Assembly: GCA_903813345.2 (NCBI GenBank)
Contig: CAIIXF020000003.1
Span: forward strand, 25,621,248-25,685,247
DNA from: Owenia fusiformis
Lineage: Eukaryota; Annelida; Polychaeta; Sabellida; Oweniidae
DNA length: 64,000 bases
Direction: 5' to 3'
In this document: positions 20,644-35,600 of the stretch, in pieces
Numbering within the stretch: the first letter of the stretch is position 1
How the letters are laid out: each line of letters starts with the position of its first letter
Position numbers and translations under genes: made by a program
Notes under the pieces: generated by a model
Databases searched by the model: none
Told to the model about the DNA's origin: nothing
The model's input: only the letters and a program-made list of their open reading frames with translations

Positions 20644-23600
20644 GTAAGTCCACTTCATTCATTCAAGATGCTCTCAATCTAACCCTACTATCACACCAAA
20701 CTAGTTCTTACTACGTTCTCGAAAACGGGCTTCAACTGTGTACGAACGGACTGGACGTACTTAGAACCGTTTGGGGTCTATTTACAAACTTCATCGAACG
20801 TGCTCGAACGGGTAGGTCCTCTAGAACTCAGAACATGCTCAAAATGTTCTCGTGGTCGTCACGTTCTACAATTAGAACGAGTGACAACGTACTAACGACG
20901 AGCTGGACGTACTACGAACGGAACCGTCGTACTTCAATCCTACTAGGGACGTTTTTACAACGAGTTGAACAGTCTGAGGACGTATTGAGAACGAGGTAGA
21001 ACTAATTGCAAACGGCTTTAAACTGACTAAGAACGTATTAAAGACTGCTTATGAACGAGTTAGCAAAAATATAGCTATCACACCAAACAAGTTGCCACTG
21101 CGTTCTTAGAAACTGGTTTTAAACTGTGTGCGAACGGAATGAACGTAGCTGCAACTTTCTAAGGTCTATTTACGAACTTCATGAACGTTCTGAGACGGGA
21201 AGGTGATTTTAGAATTTTGAATCGATTCAAAATTCGATGGCGACCATACCGTTCTGTAATCAGGTCATGATGACCTTCTAGACTAAGGGACGCGTTATAC
21301 GACGTTGCACACCGATCGTGGTACGACCTGAACGAACTGCGAATGAGATGGACGTATTGAAGACTGTTTATGAACGAAGTAGCTAATTATCTTGGAGATA
21401 TTTCCCGACCACAGCCAGATTAAGCCCGTTTAACTACGTTTTCGTAGGACTGGCAAGAACGGGTAAGAACTAGTTTGGTGTGATAGGGGGGTTATCAGTG
21501 ACATTCGTTGCCCCGATCGCTACATATGTTACAATGATCAATAGTGTATATTGCATTGATCAATGACGTACATTGCACCGAGCATTAACGTTTCTTGCAC
21601 TCATGATTAACGTATATTGCAATGATCAATATCGTACATTGCACTGATCATTGACGTTTCTTGCACCGATCATTAACGCCATATTGCATTGATCAATAAC
21701 GTAAATTGCACTGATACTGATCATTAACATATATTGCATTGATCAATAACGTACATTGCACTGATCTTTTACTTATATTGCACTGATCATTAACGTATAT
21801 TGCAATGCTCATTAACGTATATTACAATGCTCATTTACGTATATTGCAATGATCATTAACGTATTGACGTTTCTTGCACTGATGATTTAACGTATATTGC
21901 AATGATCATTAATGTATGTTAAATTGACCATTAACATGTGCTACATTGCTTTTTGGTTGATCATTAACTCTGTTACACTATTGAAGTGAAATACATTGAT
22001 CATTGATACATTTTAGAATATTTAGGCATCTAGACACCCACCTGTTCCTACTAGCATATATTAATGTCAAGGATTTAAGTCCAGCTGGTTAAACTGACAT
22101 TTTGGTTTAGATATGATTTGCTATTTTTTCTATATGATATAGTATAATATAAATGTCAACTGATTCATATCAGATATAGCTTTGCAATGGCCATGTTGTA
22201 TCATAGCTAGAGACTGATTCAGAATTAGATAATGTAAGAACACATGCGACACATTGACATCGCTGAAGGAACTCGGCACTTTATACAGTGACAAGACATA
22301 TTACAGATTAAAGGATATGTATATGATCACTGCAAAGACCCATCTTTATTTTATTTCCATATTTTACATCGATTTTTAACAAACAGTATATTCACAGGGA
22401 AAATAAACCTGAATGAATCAGCTCTTTGAATGAATACAACATTGGCTTCCTTTGATACTGGTATATGAATTGCTCTTTTGTGAAACATGAATTGCAATAT
22501 ACTGTACGTAACAATTAGTGTGAGAAATGTATTGATTAGATGTGATATGTGGAATAATCTCTGTGATATACGAAGTCAGTGTTAGATGCGATATATGAAA
22601 GGTGATACACGAAGTCATTGTTAGATAGTATGATATATGAAATGTGATACATGAAGTCATTGTTAGATATGATATATGAAATATGATATATGAGATCAGT
22701 GTAAGATGTGATATATGGAGTGTTTCATGGTATCAATATTTTAACATACCAGTTATCAGTAACGCTTGTTCCAAGTTTACACTTGGTGTTTACAAAAAAA
22801 AAGTTCTACATTAAATTCCAAATAACTTTTTAATACTAGTATTAAACATTGACAAAGTATAAATCCTATTTATAAAGCGAACGATAAAAACAAACTATAA
22901 AAGAATGAAAATATTTACATTACACCACACTCGCTTTTATAATTTATCCCACTGAAAATAAATGTTATCGACGTTTTAATTGGAAATGTGATGGATATGG
23001 TGTATAGCACAATACCAACGTTAACAGTCGCACCACTGTTTATAATTGATTAGCAAGAAGAGAAAGACATTCGGCATCCACAGTTCCAATTGATTTTAAG
23101 TCATGCTCTTGTGGTTAAAGTTAGGAACAAACTTCATCATTGAATAAGTCAAGTAGAAACAGACAATGTGCAGTTCATTAAAAGAAGTCAATATTGCGGG
23201 CCTGTTATACGAAGTCTGGTGCCGAGGCATTTACTTTATTTTGATTTATCACTCGTATATATTTATTGGCTATAGTACAATTGTACGTGTCTCTATTTAT
23301 AAATACACAAGAATGAAAAATGAATTGGAACGAGAAGAGTTTTTTTATTTATTTATTTAAAAACAAAGAACGAGAAGAGTTAGTAAGTATTAACGCAACC
23401 GAACTTGTATTTTTGTTCTACACCTTTCCAATGGGTTAATTTAGCTTCTCTTAGGAAGCTTCATTTACATAATTACTACGCTCTGACATCCAGGGTATTA
23501 TCAATCATCAAGCTGATGAGAATTACCATAGTTCTTAACGGGGGTGTAACGCCATTCTGACACTCATCACATCATTCTGTTTTGCTACTAGCAATATATG

Positions 23601-26600
23601 CTTTCAGTAGTAGACTGATATATAGAATATCTTCATCTCTCACTATCATTTAGAGTGGAGATCCTAATGTCAAATATAGTTTGGACCTTACCATTTGCAA
23701 TCGGTCGACTTCACTTCTTAAAAGAGAGCGTCTTGGCTACTTTACAACTAGACTCTGGAGGCATGGTTTTTCTGACCTTAGGACAATACGTCTGATCTTT
23801 CAGATTGTCTCTCAGTCTTGCAACAAATCCTTGCATATATCATTTCCCGCCTCACCTATTTACATTTGCCTCATCTATTTACATTTTCCTTCTATTTTCA
23901 TTTGCCTCGTCTATTTACACTTATCTCACTTATTTACATTTCCCTCACCTATTTACATTTGCCTCACCTATTTACACTTTCCTTCTTTTTTCATTTGCCT
24001 CGTCTATTTACACTTATCTCACTTATTTACATTTCCCTCACCTATTTACATTTGCCTCACCTATTTACACTTTCCTTCTATTTTCATTTGTCTCACTTAT
24101 TTACAGTTGCCTCACCTATATACATTTGCCTACTATATTTACATTTGCCTCTCTTATTTACATTTGCTTTATATATTTACATTTGCCTCGCCTGTTTTCA
24201 TTTGCCTCACCTATTCACATTTGCTTCATATATTTACATTTGCCTCTATTATTTACATTTGCCTCACCTATTTACATTTTCCTTCTATTTTCATTTGCCT
24301 CGTCTATTTACATTTATCTCACTTATTTACATTTCCCTCACCTATTTACATTTGCCTCACCTATTTACACTTTCCTTCTATTTTCATTTGCCTCATCTAT
24401 TTATATTTGTCTCACTTATTTACAGTTGCCTCACCTATATACATTTGCCTAATAGATTTACATTTGCCTCTCTTATTTACATTTGCTTTATATATTTACA
24501 TTTGCCCCGCCTGTTTTCATTTGCCTCACCTATTCACATTTGCTTCATATATTTACATTTGCCTCTATTATTTACATTTGCTTCACCTATTTACATGTGC
24601 CTCTCTTATTTACATTTGCTTCACCTATTTACATTTGCTTCACCTATTTACATTTGCTTCACCTATTTACATTTGCTTCACCTATTTACATTTGCTTCAC
24701 ATATTTACATTTGCTTCACCTATTTACATATGCCTCTCTTATTTACATTTGTTTCACCTATTTACATTTGCTTCACATATTAACATTTGCCTCACCTATT
24801 TACATTTGCCTCACTTGTTTTTTTCATTTACCTCACATATTTACATTTGCCTCATCTTTTAACATTTGCCTCACTTAATTTTGATCCTCGCTACGCCCCT
24901 GGCCCAGGCCAGACATAAGTATTAAGATGTATAATATGAAGATCGAGGCCCTATGCAAGACTACCCTCTCTTGTTTATGCAAACCCAACAGTAGTTTTGA
25001 AATAGGGTTAAACCTGAGCACAGTGAACACCTATGGAGCCACAAAAAGGTGTTCAATACAGGGCCTATTTTATACAGAAGCCAGTGGAATATGTGCTGAG
25101 AAGGGGTGACGGTGTTCACTAGAGAAGAGTGCTAACCAAGACATGTTTGACAGTAGAAGTAGACTCTGAATTGTATGATTGTGTAAAGATCGCAATGAAG
25201 GGCAATATTATAAGGCTCAACGGAGTGATTATATCATGAAACAAGAAACATTATACATAATTGCAGACAATTTCGAGAGCTCATTAGCGAGGCAAGCATT
25301 TCTTAGGATTGAGAGAGTATATTTTGCCATGACCACAGCAGAAGAATACCACGGTGGTACACTTCCCAATTTCTTAAGTTCGAATCCCTAACACCTCCAT
25401 TTTACCATGTATTAAAGCCTATTTATCTTTTGTGATTTGAAAACCATCAAAGTCATGAATGTCCGACCTAATCAAGGCGTAAACAAGCTATCCGATGGAG
25501 ATCAGGTTTCCAAACCTTTGAGGGGAGTGTATACGCCAACCTATTCATGGTTCTGCCTCCGATTACTCGCAAATTGCAATGAATCATGATACAAAACTGA
25601 TAACTAAGTAGTGTATTTAGACAATAAATTATCACAACAAATAACGTTATTGAAAAACGCAATTGTTATAATAGTGCAAAAAGCAACATGCGTTCCAGTG
25701 TGATTAGGTTATAAATGTCGAAGCAGGAATAACAGGATTACATTTACTACAAACTGCCTCCCGGCAATAATATAGTTTGAATTCATTCGATAAAAACCTC
25801 TATGTAAACGCTCTGAACAAACATACATGAAATGGTCGCTGTGATATATGAATTATAATATACGAAGTGCTAGATTTGATATATGAAATGTGATATATTA
25901 AAGATAATATGTGTGGTCAGTGTTAGATGCGATAAATGAAATGCTTTATATGAGGTCAGTGTTAGATGCGATATATGAAATGTAATAAATGAGGTCAGTG
26001 TTAAATGCGATATATGAAATGCGATATATGAGGTCAGTGTTATAGGATGCGATATATGAAATATGATATATGAGGTCAGTGTTATAGGATGCGATATATG
26101 AAATATGATATATGAGGTCAGTGTTAGATGCGATGAAATGTAATAAATGAGGTCAGTGTTTAATGCGATATATGAAATGTAATATATGAGGTCAGTGTTA
26201 TAGGATGCGATATATGAAATATGATATATGAGGTCAATGTTAGATGCGATATATGAAATGTGATATATGTGGTCAGTGGTAGATGCGATACATGAAATGC
26301 TTTATATGAAGTCAGTGTGAAATGCGATGTATGAAATGTTATATATGAGGTCAGTTTGAGGATTCGATATATGAAATGTGATATATGAGGTCAGTTTGAG
26401 AATTCCATATATGAAATGCTTTATATGAAGTCAGTGTGAAATGCGATGTATGAAATGTTATATATGAGGTCAGTTTGAGAATTCGATATATGAAATGTGA
26501 TATATGTGGTCAGTGGTAGATGCGATACATGAAATGCTTTATATGAAGTCAGTGTGAAATGCGATGTATGAAATGTTATATATGAGGTCAGTTTGAGAAT

Positions 26601-29600
26601 TCGATATATGAAATGTTATATATGAGGTCAGTTTGAGGATTCGATATATGAAATGTGATATATGAGGTCAGTTTGAGAATTCAATATATGAAATGCTTTA
26701 TATGAAGTCAGTGTGAAATGCGATATATGAAATGTGATATATGAGGTCAGTTTGAGAATTCGATATATGAAATGTGATATATGAGGTCAGTATTAGATGC
26801 AATATACGTATGAAATATAAAGTACCTGATGTGATATATGAAATGCTCGTTGTGATAAATGAATTGTGGTGTATGAAACACAAGATGCGATCCTCGCTGT
26901 TATATTCAAACGAATACATAAGAGTTATTGACCAAGAGGTTTAGGATATAGAGTTTATCCCAAGAGCTATATCTACACTTCCCTTGGAATGAGAAATGAA
27001 TAGAAATAAATGTACTACAGTGCGCACCAATCATACTGACAACTAAAATACACCACCAGTAGTCTAAACTTCTCCTTCTACCTCGGATTTTGTTGGGAGG
27101 GGGTTATTATGCAACGATTTTATTTTTCTATGCTACGAGGTGCATATGAGTCGCTGAGATTGTAAAATATTCATTCGATCTGACGTGATTTCTTTACTGA
27201 AATGTTTGCTTCTACTTTGAAACCAGGCAACGTAATTGCTAATATGAAATAAGATATCTGATGTCATACAAAGGCAGGCCTATTCAAGTTGTACGAGGGG
27301 CGATTCAAAAGTGATATAACAACATAATTAAATATTATCCAATTTAATTCATATAGGCCTAAATAAGGTATATGTTAATCACTCATGGAAAATTATCCAA
27401 TTTGTAGACTAAATATTTTGATTCAATTTAATTAATGTGTTTTATGATCGTTTGTAGTGGTCGATGTGATTGTGATTTTAAATTAGTGCTGTTGATAAAG
27501 ACAATCGAAACTAATTGGAAACCTGGAAAAAATAATATAGCATCATTCGATCCTGTAAACCGGACAAAGGAATGTTACATAATCGAAAGAATTAGCACGG
27601 TATGGTTCAGTAATGTTGGATTAATCTTTTTATCCGCGCATCAATTGCATTAGCGATGTGTGTAATCGAAACGACTTTCAGATGCGGATGTAAATTTCTA
27701 TTCAGTCATCTATGGAACATTCGTCACTGTATGTATAATCATTAGAAAGCCTAATCTGTTCGTATTTTATTTTATCATGTATTCAGTAGAGTAGCTTTAC
27801 AGCATATAGACTCTAGTCTTACATTTTTTTTTATTTAGAAGACTCTTTTTCTTCTAGCACATGACACGTCTTTTATATACCATTGTGGTGTCTTAGATTG
27901 TGACATGCAGCAAGTTTTGTATATATATTTTTTATAACAAATAAAAAACTGATTATCAGCCTTTACCCTCAATGTCAGGGTCTAGTACTATATTAGACTC
28001 TGAAAATGAGAAATAAAAGAAGTGATAATACTGATAATTGATCTAAATGACTAAAACGATATGGCCTTTATGAGAGTACCATTTGCATTCGTTCGACATC
28101 GTTACTTAAAAGAGAGCTTCGTCTTCGGTAGTTTAAACTAGACTCCGCGCGCAGGGTACATTGAGATTTTAAATGTAAATGAATGCCACATACCTAAAAG
28201 CATAAAATTCAGTGAACATTTTTTGCTGGGGTGGCTGAATTTTTATCGACGTATTACTCGTATTCTTATTGGTCAAAACTAATACCAAAATATCAATTTA
28301 AACTAAAAAAGTGTGGATGAAGTTCTCTTTTAAGAAGCAATAAAGCAAACCGATGGAAATTGTAATTAGCCTCTATCAGGTTGGTCTAATCCAAGAAGCA
28401 TACATCTTCGAATGCACTTCGCTTATCGTGAGATATCACATCCTTCCATTTGTTCCGTTCTAGAATAATATATCATTTCATTTTAGTTACAATTATCTCA
28501 CACAAGACACCAAAAGGCATATGTGTGTAGGATATACATGTACATATATTCTAAATACCGGTTTTGCTGGTTTGAAAACAGAGAAATATGTGATGAGTAT
28601 CAGAATGCATCTACCCTTTGCATTCGTTTGACTTCACTTCTTAAAAGAGAGCTTCGTGTAGTTTAACTAGACTCTGCATGCAGGGTAGAATGCATCTCAT
28701 GTGTAATTGAATCAAGTTGCATACTTATATAAAGCCTATTAAAGGAATGTGATTTTGTAGGAATTACTGCCTGTTTTATTAACTCTCAAAGAAGTAATTA
28801 AGTACACTCTTAACATATCATGCACTTTATTTAAGGATGATCTCTAGAGGTTAGCAATTTTTATCGCACTTTGAAAACCTGCTATATTATCGTCGTCTTG
28901 CGTTAATGGGCGTGCGTGGGTTCGTTCGTCTGTCTGTCTTGTCATCAGAATTCCAGGAAAACTTGCTTCACTGATCAACTTGTAATTTCTACAAATGCAA
29001 GAACAGACTAGTGCTAACTTCTGATTGGGTTTTTGGCATGGTGGGTACAATGTAGGTTGGCCATTTTGTTATTTTAAGTGCGACATTTATCACTTTGTGA
29101 TAAATCTTAAAAGAACGTTTTCTGTTTTAGTTGTCAACGATCATTTTTGGTGTCATCGCCATTCAATAATTTCAGGTGTCATCATAATATAATAATGTAA
29201 GGTCTCATCACTAATTATAGATGATTGTAGGTATCATCATCAAAACCCTCAATAATTTCAGGTTTCATCATATTTTGATGATTTTAGGTGTCATAATATT
29301 TTAATAATTCGGGCTGTCGTCGTCATTTAATTATTTTAAGTGTCATCGTATGTGTCAATAGCCATCAATGGTTTTATGCAATTAAATAAGTTTAGGCTTT
29401 ATCATCTAATGCATGATTTAAGTGTCTTTATTTAATTCTAACAAGCAATTTCTAGTATCGTGCTTTTTGATAAGTTTGGAAAAATATGTCGTTGCTAGGT
29501 AAAGGTCGTAGCTAGCTACTATGGTGGTTTCCATGGTGATAGAGACTAAGTTGACACGGGGTCCACGTAATCTTGTTCAAACTGATAAGTACAAATTATA

Positions 29601-32600
29601 CTAGTTCGCAACAATTGCAAATGTTTGCCATCGCGACATTATACAGATTGAATTACCCAATGCCTATAAGATTCCCCATCAAGTTGTCTTAACACACATT
29701 TGTCACTTCCATGACCGCCTTTAAGTTGAATTCATGGTCATCTTATCTGCTTAGCGATAGTCTCGTTGGCAATATATATGGACACTCTCTGCTTTGCTAC
29801 CTACAGAACATCACTTTCCGGTAAATCATTGGCCAAACTGCCCTAATTCACGTCACCATACTAGTCAATGGGCAAAAGGTCAAACACCTGACTTTTTATC
29901 TCGAGTTTTGGATTTATGTGGCCTCACTGGCCTATCTGAGGTTCTAAAGCTATGTCTAAGCTACATTTTGACACTAAACTCAATAGGGGCCAATCATCTA
30001 CTTTTTGAAATAATTGGTCAATTGTGACACTACCCCCTCTCTCTGCAGACAGAAATTGAAATTCACAAAAATCAAGGCAAAATTAATACGCCACTTGACT
30101 CGAAATTTTCCTTCAGATAACCCAAATAAACGCATTTTCAGAAGAAATGGCATGTTGTCATTGCAAAAAGATGACAACTGTACCTACATACTAGCTTACT
30201 GACTCGTCATGATCACAATTGTGTTGGGACTACATTCATTTTTTTAAACTACTTTTTTCTATTCAGCGGAAGTGACGTATTAGGGCATTTTGGCCATTGT
30301 CATTGCCATTTGGTGTTTAGTCATGCACGCGACAGACGAAGGATCTGTCATCTTGGATTCCCAAGATTTGGAGTTTTTTAAATCAAACTGGAAACGAATA
30401 TTGGGAACTGCCAACACTTTCTATAAATACTGACATATTCTAAACTAAAACCAAGGAAACGAATGTAATGATTCTATCCATTTTGTTCTAAAGTCCCACC
30501 TATATATCTACATTTGCCTCGCCTATTTACATTTACTTCATACATTTACACTTGCTTCGCCTATTTACATTTGCTTCATACATTTACACTTGCTTCGCCT
30601 ATTTACATTTGCTTCGTATATTTACATTTGCCTTAAATATTTACATTTGCCTCACCTATTTACATTTGCTTCACATATTTACATTTTCCTGACCTATTTA
30701 CATTTGCTTCACAAATTTACATTTGTCTCGCCTATTAACATTTGGCTAACCTATTTACATTTGCTTCATACATTTACACTTGCTTCGCCTATTTACATTT
30801 GCTTCATCTATTTACATTTGTCTTAAATATTTACATTTGCCTCACCTATTTACATTTGCTTCACATATTTACATTTCCCTGACCTATTTACATTTGCTTC
30901 ACATATTTACATTTGCCTCGCCTATCTACATTTGGCTAACCTATTTACATTTGCCTCATACATTTACACTTGCTTCGCCTATTTACATTTGCATCGTATA
31001 TTTATATTTGGTTCATTTTTTACATTTGCTTCACCTATTTACATTTGCATCACATATTTACATTTGGTTCACTTATTTACATTTGCCTCACCTATTTACA
31101 TTTGCTTCACATATTTACATTTGCTTCGCCTATTTACATTTGCATCGTATATTTATATTCGGTTCACTTATTTACATTTGCTTCACCTATTTACATTTGC
31201 ATCACATATTCACATTTGCATTACATATTTACATTTGCTTCACATATTTACATTTGGTTCACTTATTTACATTTGCCTCACATGTTTTTAAATGCTGCCT
31301 ACACTCCTGCTTTCACTTTTCCTCTCGCACCCACATAGCCAATGCATGCAAAATAAAATCTTTTAAATGGGTTAATTGTATTTATTTGCATAATAAACAA
31401 TAAAATTGATTACAAAAAAATATGTAGAGTCGAGAGTGGCAATATTGGCCCCATAATAAGATATCTATCGGAAGTGTTTATTAAAAAGTACTCGGATGTA
31501 TTTTACTGATAACTCCAAACTACTAATTTAGAGTGGCAGTTGGCACGAATATGCCTACAGGTCTATAACTACTTATATTCTACGTATTTAGTACTATTTA
31601 CACAGGCATACTGCTGCCGGGAACGTTCAAGATTATCAACTTTTTCATTAAGTTGCTTAATCATTTAGCTTCCATCAAATGAACAAACAAACAAACAAAT
31701 AAACAAACAAACAATGTCGAAATCATTCTGATTATCATAGTCTCTCTATCTAAAGCTCTATCCAAGGAATAGTAGAAACTTTGAAACCCAGAATCACGCG
31801 GTACTACCTTCGACCGTTAATTTGAATTTTTGACCTACCAGATGCTTGAAAATCAAGGATTGCGAGTCTCATACTGCACCGTTTTTCTTCAAACTTATAC
31901 CATTAAAAGCAAAACAAAATTGCCTTTCTGTTGGTACATTACTTTATTGTAAAGAGTCCCTCGTTCTTGCAGGGTTTAGAAGGCCTTCTTACAGCTGGGA
32001 ATCAAAATGCCGCTGGAAATAGGGACTCTGTTTAAGAGAATAATGTATCATCAGAAAGAGATTTTTGTTATGCTTTGAATGAAACAAGTTTGAAGAAAAA
32101 CGGTGCAGTATAAGACTCGTAATCCTTGATTTTCAAACATCCGGTAGGTCAAAAATTTAAATTAACGGTCGAAGTTGGGACCGCGTGAGAATGTGTCGAA
32201 AAGAGCAGATGACTTTAACTTTAACGAAAAATGTGTTTTGAATAATCTCTTGACACTCAACCAATTACAATAATTATTTTTGTAATGATATCTATAAAGA
32301 TAATTACGTCAGTTCGTCTCAAGTGACCTCCGTTATCCGAATCAACATTAGCAATAATTAAATTAAGCACGACGATTATATCTTTGAAAGGAGACTCAGT
32401 TTAACGTAATTTTGTAAATGACAACTCGACTGCACATGGAAAACTAAATCCCGAGATCTTTGAGAAAATCAACTAGGTCGTTGGTCAGTATCAAGCGAAG
32501 GTAACGGCCGTCACCTTCGCATCAAAGATGGCGGGCGGGAAGTGTCGATTTCGATATTTTTTAGTTTTCATCGAATTAAACTACTTTATAGTTGACGTAA

Positions 32601-35600
32601 ATAAATCCGACTTATATGAAATGGGGACTCTGGAGTATCTGTTCATATATCATGCGTGGGCGCCATAGTTCAACAATATCTTCCACCGCTTAAGGGAAGG
32701 TAACTGGGATCTTGGTTTTACAGATGATAAGATAATTGACAAGAGAGCTAAGATGTCAACTTACCGCGTATTGAAAACTAACCTGACCGTTATTACCTTA
32801 TCTTACTTTTCCAGTTACATTCCCTTAGCCGCTTTGCACGTCGCTTTAAATCGCCATCAAAGCGCCGTTGGAGTGAACTTAGCTTAAACCGAACATTAGA
32901 CTCATTTATTTACTTCCCAAAATTGACTTTCGAGTTCTGCTTTTCATGATGTTTGAACCAGTCCAATTTTTACCTTCAAAAATTAAAATTTTTGGCTGGT
33001 TTCTCAATGTATCCATTGTTATTTTGGGTCTAAGTTTTGCTCATGTGTACATGTATAATTCATGAATTTCCATTTTTTGATTTTAGGTCATTCATGGCAA
33101 TTTAAACCTCTCACTCCACAAGAAAACTAAGTTTTTAATCAGAATATGGTGTCATATTGTTAGGAAATGATTTATATTTAAAGTGATATATAATACATGG
33201 CATGGTTTAAGATATATCTTATGAATCACTCATCTTTAAACTTAGGTATCGCTTTTTTGACCCACCCTGTATATTGCGTATTTTAGATCAATGTTAATAT
33301 TACCTTGGAACCGGAAGTTTGCATTCACACCCCCGTTGACTATTGGGCTTCCTCAATCAAATACCGCTATAGATGAGATTGCCATTTTACGATTGATTGT
33401 ATAATTGATTTCTTAATTCTGCATCCACTGGGAAAATATCGAATTCTTGCAATGTAAAAATGTTATAGCACAATAAAAGATATGGACGTTTTGTACTTTA
33501 GTTCGATAGACCTGGCATTGGGGAGGTTAAATTACACGTTTTAAAGAGAACCTGTACGTGAGAGTAATATATGTTGACCCTCTGGGATTTTTGTCCCGCT
33601 CTCAATTCATTTTTTTCAATCAGCCAAGTAAACAGTATAAGTGGGAGAAGCAAAGCACAGAGGACCATAATTCTTTACGTTCACGTACATTAATAAACGT
33701 GTATCTTAACCTCCCTATTAATCTGGGAAATTACACTTTCCTCAATGATGAAAATACAAAAACCAAAGAGCAATTTATAAGCTCATTTATTATTTTGTGG
33801 AGGTGAGGAGTGTAGGAGGAAATGATTTACTGCAACAATGGCTTCCAGCAAAATTAGTTGTTTGCGGATAATATTAACAAGAAATAACAAGGTATTAACG
33901 TGCTAAATGGTACCACCTGCCATTTGTTACAGGCGCCGAACATTAACCGCCGAAAGTCAATCGCCGAACTACTCCAACAAAAAAGGTTGGAGACTACATC
34001 AATATGTCACCCCATCTGGAAGTGACATAAAACCTTCAAAATCTAAGCTATCCTTGAAACACAGATAAATAGAGGAATGACCCATAATTTGATAATTATG
34101 TGTAAGATATTTTTTGAATTACATGGACTCAATAGTTATCATATACGTAGATATTGCAGCCACTTACTTGATTTTAGATTTTCCACGTGTTTCTTTTTTG
34201 TGGGAAACTTTTTGAACTTCCTATAAACCTAAGAGTTCTTAGGTTAACCATATAACTCATTATGCTCGGTTTCATGAAAAACAGCGAGCGTAGCGAGTTT
34301 TTAGAATAAATCAACAAGTCAGATAGAAACTGTGGATTAGCATTATGTGTAATATGATGGATGGATTTTTAAAGTGAGACCCTGAATAAGGTTGTAATTT
34401 AAAGAAGCTTTATGATTAGTAGGAAGTCAAGCTTTTAGTAAAATAGAAACGCCATATCTCTAATCAGTTACACGATCTTTATTCATTATTTACAGAACGT
34501 CACATTGAAGATCGATAACGCATATGCCATACTGTTTCAGAGGACAATCCCATCACTTCAAGAGATTTGAGAAGATCATTGTAAATTGTAATGATACCAG
34601 TCATTTGGGAACCTTCTGAAACGTGTAATTGTATCTGACAGTTCCCATAGCTCTCACCAATGCCATGTACGTAGATCATACGACATCGGGCTCTGCAGTA
34701 CATGTATATCACCAACAGGCCCGTAGCCAGAATTTTCCAAGGGGGGTTCACTTTTCCACAAAAAAATCGAGGTGGGGGGGTCACTTTGGCAAATTTGGCC
34801 AAAAATCACTCAAAAAGATCGTCAGAATGGTGAAAAACTGCATGATTTTGAAAGAATTTTTTTTTTTGGGGGGGGAGGGGGTTCGGGCCCCCTGGGTACA
34901 GGCCTGACCAAGCTATAAATATTTATGTGTCACCAGATTTTTCAGACAATTTACCAGAAGTGACAGTGGGACGGCACATTGGATTACTTATTTTTGGTTC
35001 GTCGGCAAGCATCTTTATGAAGTCCATTGAAACATTCATCATTCCACGTCGTGCCTATTTTCGAGAAGGTCCAACAGATCTGACTTTATTCCATTATCCC
35101 CCTTTGATTTCAATGAATTTGGACATTTGGCATGTTTTTTGTGAACATTGTCTCATATATTTTATAGCTTCTGTCCCAACTAATTCATTTAATCATACAC
35201 CGAGTTCAACTTCTGTGGTGACATTTACATTCACGTATCAATAAACGACGTTGTCTCAACACCGACTTGGCTTGATTTCGATAGTCGGGGGTATTTTCTT
35301 TTTGTGGTTTATCAAAAACGCATGGACGCATGGGCAGAATTTATACGTTTTCGGGCACTTTGCATCGTGACAAGATTATTTAATCAAAATAGCATCTCCA
35401 CATCTCCGACTTCCAATATGGTTATAATTAAGTACAGGAGCAACTGAAAGCTTGTGAATCAAGACGCTGAAACAGTCCACGTTTGAGAATAGATCTGTCT
35501 TCGTGTGACATTCAATTATTAATCCTCATTAGACATTGGTTAGAGATTCGGATATGTTCTGATTAAAGGATTGAAACGCTATATGTCAGGCTGCTTCAAT

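Larger units (their letters stand above)
26831..29134. other. Intron 1 segment, AT-rich
   Basis: Contains two 80-bp MITE copies (28077-28158, 28612-28687). Otherwise no exon, RNA or inverted repeat recognised. Confidence 0.4.

Noticed and set aside
23681-24862. Open frame of 393 codons (and 321- and 215-codon frames overlapping it)
   Set aside because: They are the three frames of a 19-bp tandem repeat without stop codons; the 19-residue period is a by-product.
25320-25400. B-box-like GTTCGAATCC, possible tRNA or SINE
   Set aside because: No A box at the right distance and no cloverleaf stems.
22545-26830. CRISPR-like regular repeats
   Set aside because: Units are contiguous minisatellites without unique spacers, in a eukaryotic intron.
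30780-31403. Open frame of 207 codons
   Set aside because: Same 19-bp satellite family as above.
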